A DNA stretch of 64,000 nt from the NCBI GenBank assembly GCA_041658705.1, contig JBAZZT010000008.1, positions 9,921 to 73,920 of the forward strand, written 5' to 3'. A program made the position numbers and the translations under genes. This DNA comes from CAIKNB01 sp041658705 (GTDB taxonomy: Bacteria > Patescibacteriota > Patescibacteriia > 2-12-FULL-60-25). Numbering within the stretch: position 1 is the stretch's first letter; each line of letters starts with the position of its first letter. The notes under the pieces are model-generated. The model saw only the letters and a list, made by a program, of their open reading frames with translations. It did no database searches and was not told where the DNA came from. This document shows positions 58,236 through 64,000 of the stretch, in pieces.

Positions 58236-59633
58236 TTATTCCTGATACGGTGAGACTTTGAGCACTTCCGACTTTTCGAGCTCACCGCCGATGTAAGCGA
58301 CGCCCATGAGTTCCGTGGATTTTTCCAGTTGCAGCGTCAGGGTGCACGTGTCCTCGCACATGGCGAGCGCGGGGACGGTCGGATCCTGCCCTTCGATCAG
58401 GAAAGTCGGACCGATGCCTTCGCCTTTGGGTGCGATGATCTGGACTTCCACGGCTGTCCCGATTTGCCGCACTAGTTTGATCACGGGTTTGGGGATGGTA
58501 CCGCCTTGCGCCGTGACCAATAGCGGTTTGGAGATGAGTAAGGCGTCTTCCCGATCGATGACGGCGAAGAATTTCGTGTCGCGATACAACGGGATGGATC
58601 CGGCACAATATTTGGAAGTGTCGCAATCCAACCAGCTGATCGGATTTTCGGCGCCGGGCACGATGGCCATCAGGCGATGGGCAGTGATGTCGAGGTTCGA
58701 GTTGTACTGCGAAGATACGCTGACGCGCTGCCCGGTGACGGTTTGGAGCGGCGAGGCGTTGAGCTGGATATCCGCGCTCTGTGTCATGACCGTGATCACC
58801 GGATTATCCTGCGTTTTGAAACTGCGGCCCGAAATATCCTCGGCCGTGGCGTAAAAAGTGCGCGCGAAAGGCGGCTGCGGAGCTTCGAATGAGTATGTGC
58901 ATTTTTCCGTCGCGCGGCACACGGCCAGGGGAGTCGTCACGTCCACGGCGCCGATCGTGATTTGTTTCACGCCCAAACCATTACCTTTGAGTTCCGCGGT
59001 GAGCTTGACGGTCTGGCCTTCGATCACTTCAGAGTAATGCGTGCTCAAACTCAATTCGCCCAACGCGCTTTGCACCGGATAATCTTGGGTGGGTTTTGGC
59101 GCGGGGACGAAATTCAGCGGGCGCAAATTGTCCGCCGGAGTGAGCGTCGCCGACATTTCATCCAGAGCCAGATACAAGCCGGGTTTATCCAAAGCATAAC
59201 CCACGACATATTCCTTGAACGCGGTATCCGTCAGGTCGACGACTTGCTTTTTCCAATCTTGGCCAGCGTAGTATGCGGCCAACTGTTCGGTTTGGATCCA
59301 GTGCAAGACGCCATAACGCGACACGGCGTAGACTTTATTCTCGTTGATGTTTTTTACCAACTTCGAGCCGGGCTGGATCGTCACCTCGCCGACGTAGGGG
59401 ATGTTTTCGAGATCCCGGTCGGCGATGCGCGTCACGCCGGAAAAATTAGGATACCAGCTCTTGAACACCGTCTCGTTAGGGAAAGCGTAGCGCTGGCCTG
59501 CGGCATAAAAATAGACCGCCGGCGTCGAGCCTTTGATGAGCGAGTTAGCCGAGATGGCCAAGGCGCTGTGCGGTAGGCTGGTCAGGGCGAGGGCAAAAAT
59601 CGAGGCACAAACGAGCAATTTAGTCTGGTTCAT
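58236..59633 (-). CDS. Surface protein with Tyr/Trp-rich domain and Ig-like repeats
   Basis: 465 residues from the ATG at 59633, which begins a signal peptide (FALALTSLPHSALA). Residues ~30-140 are the same module as in the protein at 13096 (VYFYAAGQRYAFPN, FKSWYPNFSGV, KVYAVSRYGVLHWI). Then come three or so Ig-like domains with paired Cys (VCRATEKCTY, DCDTSKYC, MCEDTCTL). Exported and probably surface-bound. The promoter lies directly upstream. Confidence 0.72.
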   Translation of the reverse strand: MNQTKLLVCASIFALALTSLPHSALAISANSLIKGSTPAVYFYAAGQRYAFPNETVFKSWYPNFSGVTRIADRDLENIPYVGEVTIQPGSKLVKNINENKVYAVSRYGVLHWIQTEQLAAYYAGQDWKKQVVDLTDTAFKEYVVGYALDKPGLYLALDEMSATLTPADNLRPLNFVPAPKPTQDYPVQSALGELSLSTHYSEVIEGQTVKLTAELKGNGLGVKQITIGAVDVTTPLAVCRATEKCTYSFEAPQPPFARTFYATAEDISGRSFKTQDNPVITVMTQSADIQLNASPLQTVTGQRVSVSSQYNSNLDITAHRLMAIVPGAENPISWLDCDTSKYCAGSIPLYRDTKFFAVIDREDALLISKPLLVTAQGGTIPKPVIKLVRQIGTAVEVQIIAPKGEGIGPTFLIEGQDPTVPALAMCEDTCTLTLQLEKSTELMGVAYIGGELEKSEVLKVSPYQE

Positions 59634-59644
59634 ATTTCGAGCGG

Positions 59645-59673
59645 ATTTTACCAGGTGCCGGAGCCGATAACAA
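59645..59673 (-). promoter_or_regulatory. Promoter of the 465-residue surface protein gene
   Basis: On the minus strand TTGTTA (59673-59668), 17 bases, TAAAAT (59650-59645); the ATG is 11 bases further. Confidence 0.6.
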
Positions 59674-59714
59674 ATAATCAAGAATAGACGGTAGCCGGAA
59701 TAAAAAATAATTGT

Positions 59715-59895
59715 CATCCTGGCACGGCGTTCGCGAACGCCGTGCCCTTGAACGCAGCGAAGGATCTTCCTATGCCTTAAGGAATTGGGGTTTGTATTTT
59801 GTATTATGTATTTTGGGGTCGAAACCCAAAATACAAATTCCAAGATACTTGGAAGATTCTTCGGCCGTCAGACGGCCTCAAGAATGACATCCTCT
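59715..59895. repeat. Composite palindromic repeat region
   Basis: CGGCGTTCGCGAACGCCG palindrome, then GAAGGATCTTCC, a GTATTTTGGG/CCCAAAATAC palindrome, and GATTCTTCGGCCGTCAGACGG...AAGAATGACATCCTC. The outer parts mirror 39604-39733. No gene in 59634-60010 apart from these repeats, the promoter and the next terminator. Confidence 0.75.
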
Positions 59896-59961
59896 TATGA
59901 CCAAAAGGGCGCACGATCGTGCGCCCCTACGTCTGGCTACCGTCTACCGTCTACAGGCTAG

Positions 59962-60004
59962 TAAAAAAAAGAACCGCCCGGCCGCAGAACGCGGAGAGCG
60001 GTTT
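59962..60004 (-). terminator. Terminator of the DUF5680-like gene
   Basis: AACCGC/GCGGTT stem with an inner GC-rich part; on the minus strand it is followed by C and T8. Confidence 0.75.
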
Positions 60005-60010
60005 AGAGGG

Positions 60011-60484
60011 TCACGGCTTCACGAGCAAGCCGCCGGAGTACTTGTGCCAGAAGAGGAGGTTGTCTTTCCCCTTGGTCATCGTGCCGACGCAATCCGACCC
60101 GTGGAACTCGCCGAAGGAATGCATGGCGACGTTGTGGTACTTGAGTTCGCCTTCGATCAAGTCGACTCCGCGGCCGCCGGCGAAGATGTGTTCTTGGTAG
60201 GCGGCGCGCATGGCCTTCTTCACGAGTTCGCTGGCTTGCTTGTCGTGACAAAAGCCGCGGTACTGCATGTGCCAGACTGGCTGATCATCCTGCCAGATGA
60301 CGGTCGAGCCGAAGCTCTTGGCTCCGTTCACGTAGTACTCGTCCACGTAACGGAGGATGTCGTCGGCGAAGCGGTAGATTTTGACGCCCGGCCTTTCGGG
60401 GTCCGTGAACTTGGGTCCGTTTCCGGCGTACGTCACGCTGGCGGCGGCGAAGAAGAAGTTTTGCAGTCTGTCGATGTCGCTCAT
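60011..60484 (-). CDS. DUF5680-like protein
   Basis: 157 residues. The ATG at 60484 follows AAGGAAGG. FFFAAASVTYAGNG, FADDILRYVDEYYVNGAKSFG and IWQDDQPVWHMQYRG match the pattern I associate with DUF5680 (an A-x-x-TYAGNG start, Y-x-D-x-Y-x-G, and PVWxMxYxG). No catalytic residues known. The open frame continues antisense into the divergent gene at 60608, but that part is a shadow. Confidence 0.65.
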   Translation of the reverse strand: MSDIDRLQNFFFAAASVTYAGNGPKFTDPERPGVKIYRFADDILRYVDEYYVNGAKSFGSTVIWQDDQPVWHMQYRGFCHDKQASELVKKAMRAAYQEHIFAGGRGVDLIEGELKYHNVAMHSFGEFHGSDCVGTMTKGKDNLLFWHKYSGGLLVKP

Positions 60485-60607
60485 TCTGACCTTCCTTGCG
60501 AATGGACTCAAGAGAGCTAACCAGCGGCAGGATTTTCTGTCAACGACGCTACTCGAGGCTTGAAAAACTTTTAGCCATCTGCTAAAGCTGCGGATAGGAG
60601 GAAGAGA

Positions 60608-61534
60608 ATGTCCATCGTCCTTTATATGCAGCCCCAGACCTCGCCCATGGGATGGGAAGATTTCCGCCTCAAGTATCCTCCGTTTTCCGTCGCGCTCGAT
60701 GGCTTCGTGGCTGACGGCCCGCGCTTCGATGCGCAAGGTCCGCGCGCCAACTTCAACCACCACGAGTGCGTGGATCGCTTGGCGACGCGGGCGACTTGCG
60801 CCCAAGTGCTCATGGCCATCCGGCAAGGCTTGTTCCATTGCTTCCGTAATGCTGAAGGTCCGCGCATGATCGTGCCGGTCAACGACTGCGACCAAGACGT
60901 GTGCTTGAGTTGGTTCCTGCTCAAGCATCATTATCTGGTCGAGCAAACCATGAACCCGGCCCTGAACCGCCTGGTCTCCATGGAAGATGCGCTGGACACC
61001 ACCGCCGGAGCCTATCCTTTCCCATCTGATCTTCCGGCTTTGCAGGAATTGGCTTGGGTCTTTGAACCGTATACCCAATTCCGTTTGACCGGCGGGTTGG
61101 CGCGGCGCGATCCTGAAGCCTTCGCGTGCATCGTGAGCGATGTCGAGTTGCGTATCATGGCGCACATCACGGGTCGCGGGCAGGCGATGCCGCTGCAAAC
61201 CAAGTACGAACGCGTGGGCGGCGGCAAAGGCTGGAGCATGGTGCGCGAGATCGGGGCTCAAGCCCGCACCGCCATGTTCGCGGATGGCGTCAGGGCCTTC
61301 GTCTCGGTCAGGCAACGCGGCGACGGCGTCTACGATTACGTCTACGGCCGCATGTCCGTCTTCATCCCCTTCGGCATCACGCGCATCTTCGAACGCGCCA
61401 ACGAAATCGAAGGCTTGGCCTCTGCGGCCGATCGCCACGGCGGCAACGACATCATCGGCGGCAGTCCGCGCATCGCGGGCAGCAAAATCCCGCCCCGCGA
61501 GATGGAGCGCCTGGTAGACGAAGTCGCCCTTTAA
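60608..61534 (+). CDS. DHH-like phosphoesterase superfamily candidate
   Basis: 308 residues; SD AGGAGG precedes the ATG. FNHHECVDRLATRATCAQVL and VNDCDQDVCLSWFLL carry His and Asp sets like the metal-binding DHH motifs, and the C-terminal GGNDIIGGSPRIAGSKIP resembles the Gly-rich GGGHPxAAG turn of DHHA1. The order is not canonical, so this is a tentative placement; it might cleave nucleotides or short oligonucleotides. Divergent from the DUF5680-like gene. Confidence 0.45.
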   Translation: MSIVLYMQPQTSPMGWEDFRLKYPPFSVALDGFVADGPRFDAQGPRANFNHHECVDRLATRATCAQVLMAIRQGLFHCFRNAEGPRMIVPVNDCDQDVCLSWFLLKHHYLVEQTMNPALNRLVSMEDALDTTAGAYPFPSDLPALQELAWVFEPYTQFRLTGGLARRDPEAFACIVSDVELRIMAHITGRGQAMPLQTKYERVGGGKGWSMVREIGAQARTAMFADGVRAFVSVRQRGDGVYDYVYGRMSVFIPFGITRIFERANEIEGLASAADRHGGNDIIGGSPRIAGSKIPPREMERLVDEVAL

Positions 61535-61537
61535 CCT

Positions 61538-61570
61538 CACGACCCGTGCAAATCCGCACGGGTCGTTTTA
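61538..61570 (+). terminator. Terminator after the DHH-like gene
   Basis: ACGACCCGTGC/GCACGGGTCGT stem, then TTTAATAAAT. Confidence 0.88.
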
Positions 61571-61579
61571 ATAAATATT

Positions 61580-61612
61580 CCCGTAGGGGCAATTCATGAA
61601 TTGCCCCTACGC
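61580..61612. repeat. GTAGGGGCAATTC palindrome, second copy
   Basis: Same 28-bp palindrome as at 55195. Confidence 0.9.
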
Positions 61613-61629
61613 GGCGGCCGAAGGGACAC

Positions 61630-61947
61630 CTACGTCCAAACCCGCGTGTGGTTGATTTCTTCTTTTTCGCGCAAGGCTTTTTCCAGATTGATATCCAGCT
61701 TATTGCAGATATTGAGCAGATAAAACAAGACATCCGCCGCTTCGTGGTCCGGACGATATTTTTGTGAATTCGGATCCGTGTGCATGCCTTGCGTCTTGCG
61801 CACCGCTTTGGCCAGCTCTCCGAACTCCTCCATCATGAGCACGAATTTTTCCGTCACGCTCTCGTGATCGAAGCCGCGTTCGGCCGTCATCCGCGCTACG
61901 TATCCCTGCAAGTCGCGCAGGGTCGGTTCATTTTTCAATTCGAGCAT
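61630..61947 (-). CDS. MazG-like nucleotide pyrophosphohydrolase
   Basis: 105 residues, a single MazG domain. The metal-binding residues are in LMMEEFGELAKAVRK (E-x2-E) and HEAADVLFYLLNICNKL (E-x2-D). It removes pyrophosphate from unwanted or noncanonical NTPs. The gene overlaps the end of the upstream metallopeptidase gene by 20 bases, so the two are cotranscribed. Confidence 0.82.
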   Translation of the reverse strand: MLELKNEPTLRDLQGYVARMTAERGFDHESVTEKFVLMMEEFGELAKAVRKTQGMHTDPNSQKYRPDHEAADVLFYLLNICNKLDINLEKALREKEEINHTRVWT

Positions 61948-62572
61948 AGGTTTGGTTTAGATTCTTGTAAGTCGGAGCGAAGCCGTAGATTTTCTTGAAT
62001 AGTTTTTTGAAAGCGCCGCGGCTTATTTCAGGATACAAGTCCTTGATGAGCTGCAGGAGTTTTTTTCGGCCGTATATTTCGACCAAGGCTTTGACCGCAA
62101 AACCCGCCTCCGCGTAAATACCCTGGCCGCCGGTGCGGAAATAGTCGAGGCAAGTCATGAGCTTTTCCGGGCGGCCCTTGACCTGCAATTGGCCGGAGAC
62201 AAAAATCGCCACGCCTTCGTTCAACCAGCGGGGGATGTGGCAGCCGTTGGCCAGCTTGTCGAAGAAAGCATGGCTCATCTCGTGTTTGAGCAGCGCGGTA
62301 TATTCCCGCTGACTGCGTTTGGAATGCTGACTCTCTTTTTCCATCGACTCATTGTCCAATAGAAAAACATAACGTCCATCATTGAAACCGATGACCCAGC
62401 GTTCCGTCTTTTTTTCGGACAAGGCGTCGATAGTCTTGCGATCCGGCATGATGAAAACGCGCGGCAGACCGTGCCACCAGTCCAAACCGTAAAAACCGTT
62501 CAAGTCCGCGACCACGGCCTTAAACGTCTTGGACAAGGCCGAGTCATGGTTTTTGCAAAGGGTGAATACCAT
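61928..62572 (-). CDS. Putative zinc metallopeptidase (peptidase MA-like)
   Basis: 214 residues from the ATG at 62572; the frame is open further upstream but runs into tRNA-Leu. LLKHEMSHAFFDKL has HExxH, and WLNEGVAIFVSGQ supplies the downstream Glu of a gluzincin, in the layout of the peptidase MA (collagenase-like) group. The region before (VIGFNDGRYVFLLD) fits the small N-terminal beta domain. No signal peptide. It lies directly downstream of tRNA-Leu. Confidence 0.7.
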   Translation of the reverse strand: MVFTLCKNHDSALSKTFKAVVADLNGFYGLDWWHGLPRVFIMPDRKTIDALSEKKTERWVIGFNDGRYVFLLDNESMEKESQHSKRSQREYTALLKHEMSHAFFDKLANGCHIPRWLNEGVAIFVSGQLQVKGRPEKLMTCLDYFRTGGQGIYAEAGFAVKALVEIYGRKKLLQLIKDLYPEISRGAFKKLFKKIYGFAPTYKNLNQTYARIEK

Positions 62573-62592
62573 ATCTGGATTTCCCGTACCCG

Positions 62593-62679
62593 TGGTGGGC
62601 GAGGTGGGGGTCGAACCCACAAGGAGTTGCCTCCGCCAGCTCCTAAAGCTGGTGCGTCTGCCAATTCCGCCACTCGCCC
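62593..62679 (-). tRNA. tRNA-Leu (anticodon TAG)
   Basis: Acceptor stem GGGCGAG/CTCGCCC (62673-62679 with 62597-62603), anticodon stem CCAGC/GCTGG around TTTAGGA, a long variable arm (GGAGGCAACTCC) as in class II tRNAs, and T arm GTGGGTTCGACCCCCAC. A73 and CCA are encoded at 62593-62596. Confidence 0.95.
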
Positions 62680-63007
62680 ATTAGATTTCTCGGCCTGGCC
62701 TCAAGCAAAAATCAGTTGCTCGTGTCGGCCGGGGCGCCCTTTGGCGCCCGCGCTAAGCTGCCGTTCGTCGCTTAGCGCCCACTCGCCCTTCATGGATACG
62801 GGAATTAACTCTCATGAGAATAAAGTAAAATGACCGATAAGACAACCGAACTGACTATTTTGTAACGGCCGCATCTACCCGGTCAGCTTTTCAAAAGTCC
62901 ATAATTCAAAATTGGCTGTAAATTAAGAGGTTATTCAGACCTTCTGTCACTAATTTGACGCGGTCGGACAAATTGGCGACAGAAATACGAAAATTTCACT
63001 TCAAGGA
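62680..63007. other. Intergenic region upstream of tRNA-Leu
   Basis: No gene. It contains two hairpins (GGCGCCCTTTGGCGCC at about 62729 and GCGCTAAGC/GCTTAGCGC at about 62749-62778) and an AT-rich stretch up to the next promoter. The tRNA promoter must lie here on the minus strand, but I cannot define it. Confidence 0.45.
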
Positions 63008-63036
63008 TTGACGGAGATGGCTTTCGGTGATATATA
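63008..63036 (+). promoter_or_regulatory. Promoter of the lipoprotein gene
   Basis: TTGACG (63008-63013), 17 bases, TATATA (63031-63036), then AAAGGAG near 63056. Confidence 0.75.
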
Positions 63037-63070
63037 AATGAATCCGACAACGCCCGAAAGGAGAAGCGGA

Positions 63071-63457
63071 ATGCGCACATTCATCATCTGCCTCATTTCG
63101 TCCCTGTGCATCATCAGCTGTTCCAAATCGACGCTCCCGGCCAAACCCGCGGAAGCTTCTGCGCCAGCGCAAACCGTTGGTGGGAAGAAGGCGTGTCACG
63201 CGGGCTATGACCAAGGGGACTACGGCTGCACGGACGACGACATCTGCCCGAACTTGGGGGACGATGTCCGTACCTTGCCGGGCTACCATGTCATCGGCGT
63301 AGGTGGCACATGTCGGCAAAAGTACGTGCACGTCGCCGACGGTTGTCAGCACTTCTTCTGCGGCATCGACGAAGACTGCCTCAAGGCCGGTGGCATCGAC
63401 GAAGTCGCCTGCATGCACCCCATTGGTTGTTTGATGGTGTTCAAACTCAAGAAGTGA
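63071..63457 (+). CDS. Small Cys-rich lipoprotein
   Basis: 128 residues from the ATG at 63071, which follows AAAGGAG; an upstream in-frame ATG has no such signal. The signal peptide ends IISC (lipid Cys at about 18). The mature part has Cys spaced in CHAGYDQGDYGCTDDDICPN, GTCRQKY, DGCQHFFCG, DCLKAGG and VACMHPIGC, so several disulfides are likely and the domain is external. It is followed 15 bases later by another gene with its own SD, probably in the same transcript. Confidence 0.7.
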   Translation: MRTFIICLISSLCIISCSKSTLPAKPAEASAPAQTVGGKKACHAGYDQGDYGCTDDDICPNLGDDVRTLPGYHVIGVGGTCRQKYVHVADGCQHFFCGIDEDCLKAGGIDEVACMHPIGCLMVFKLKK

Positions 63458-63472
63458 GTCACGGAGGAAAAA

Positions 63473-63799
63473 ATGGCTAACCGCATCATCGAAGGCACTG
63501 CCTTCCCGATTCTGCCGAGCATGATCAGCGTCGAACGGCACTTCCATGGAGCCCTAGGCAACTCGGCAACCGAGGCTTCAGCACGGTGGATCGTTCGCTT
63601 ATGCCAGGAGCTGGCTTCTTGGGGACCTTTCACCCTCGAGCAAATCGAAGGCTTCTATCATCGGAATGGACGGCCCGAAGAAGAATCGTTCCGCTTCAAC
63701 CGGCTGACCGATAGCTGGGTCATCTTCGCGGCTGACGGCAAATACCGCGTCACCGATGACTTCATCCTGTGTTGCTACAGGGTCAGCCCCGCTGATTAG
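63473..63799 (+). CDS. Hypothetical protein, 108 residues
   Basis: CGGAGG lies six bases before the ATG. MANRIIEGTAFPILPSM is followed by a helix (ARWIVRLCQELASWGPFTLEQIEGFY) and a short beta part ending YRVSPAD. No family recognised. Downstream of the lipoprotein, same promoter. Confidence 0.6.
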   Translation: MANRIIEGTAFPILPSMISVERHFHGALGNSATEASARWIVRLCQELASWGPFTLEQIEGFYHRNGRPEEESFRFNRLTDSWVIFAADGKYRVTDDFILCCYRVSPAD

Positions 63800-63833
63800 C
63801 AGCGCTCGAGCCGCACCTTCCGTCTGACTTTCC

Positions 63834-63868
63834 AGAGCGCACCCACCCGGTGCGCTCTTCGCTTTTAG
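63834..63868. terminator. Terminator between convergent genes
   Basis: AGAGCGCACC/GGTGCGCTCT stem followed by TCGCTTTT on the plus strand. Confidence 0.8.
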
Positions 63869-63885
63869 ATGTCGGCACTGTTGCA

Positions 63886-64000
63886 TTATTGGTTGATGGT
63901 TTGGGGTGAGACTTGGAGCAGCAACTCATTCACGAGCAGTTCCATCGAAGCCTCAGACTTGATACCGCGCCTTGTTTTGAGTCTGGCTTCAACTTGTCCG
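63886..64000 (-). CDS. 3' end of a gene that continues beyond the window
   Basis: On the minus strand a frame enters from the right edge and ends with TAA at 63886. The 37 visible residues include RRGIKSEASMELLVNELLLQ and end QTINQ, helical and protein-like. It is convergent with the 63473 gene across a terminator. Too short to identify. Confidence 0.4.
   Translation of the reverse strand, partial: GQVEARLKTRRGIKSEASMELLVNELLLQVSPQTINQ

Noticed and set aside
60485..61540. Upstream extension of the DUF5680-like frame to a 509-codon protein
   Set aside because: The extension is antisense to the SD-equipped gene at 60608; the internal ATG at 60484 has its own SD.
62471..62833. A 120-codon plus-strand frame
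   Set aside because: It runs across the tRNA-Leu gene in antisense and has no start signal.

Overview
The window looks like a chromosomal segment of a Candidate Phyla Radiation (Patescibacteria) bacterium. I infer this from gene content, not from a marker phylogeny. Pointers are unknown surface proteins carrying a shared Tyr/Trp-rich wall-type domain, a giant alpha-2-macroglobulin-like protein, proteins with diversity-generating retroelement (DGR) type variable C-termini, a Cys-containing ribosomal S18, dispersed palindromic repeats between and even inside genes, and many tiny genes that each have their own promoter and terminator. The standard code is used (TGA as stop) and both tRNAs encode their CCA. 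No rRNA, CRISPR array, integrase, transposase or reverse transcriptase gene is visible.

Layout. 1-1200: end of an unknown gene and tRNA-His. 1200-5900: a patchwork of small unrelated genes (2H phosphoesterase, nucleotidyltransferase, cold-shock protein, HExxH protein, membrane protein, class I glutamine amidotransferase) separated by a recurring 60-90 bp block that resembles the tRNA-His 3' end and its terminator. 6-12.9 kb: methyltransferases, a GFA-type zinc protein, RsgA, a GT4 glycosyltransferase, a kinase-like protein and a Nudix hydrolase. 13-25.5 kb: surface proteins, the first DGR-type protein, a CDP-alcohol phosphotransferase-like protein, ArfB-like release factor, lipoprotein, HAD hydrolase and a small gene broken by an in-frame stop. 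25.7-36.6 kb: SPFH protein, ECF sigma factor translationally coupled to the 1795-residue A2M-like protein, Memo-family protein, host-attachment-like protein and GpsA. 36.8-43.1 kb: a GT-C-like membrane protein with a lipoprotein, then a compact Fe-S assembly set (Rrf2/IscR-like regulator, cysteine desulfurase, IscU-like scaffold).

43.3-44.4 kb and 55.3-56.4 kb hold two DGR-type paralogues. Their middles are almost identical, while the last ~130 bp differ in the way adenine mutagenesis predicts. Between them are coiled-coil proteins, a Trm11-like methyltransferase, the rpsF-ssb-rpsR cluster, a dCMP deaminase-like gene, an EpmA-like ligase and an APH-like kinase. 56.6-64 kb: small proteins, elongation factor P (probable EpmA substrate), a surface protein, DUF5680-like and DHH-like proteins, a MazG-like protein, a metallopeptidase, tRNA-Leu and a lipoprotein.

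The most interesting system is the set of three proteins at 14.1, 43.3 and 55.3 kb. They share an N-terminal module and promoter-proximal sequence but carry C-termini of two different DGR variable-region types, with no template repeat or reverse transcriptase nearby. This suggests one or more DGRs acting in trans on a dispersed family. A second theme is the entry of dispersed repeats into conserved reading frames (epmA, iscS, the A2M gene, a methyltransferase). A third is mixed translation initiation: many single genes have a -10 box 6-7 bases before ATG (apparently leaderless), whereas others have a strong Shine-Dalgarno (SD) sequence.
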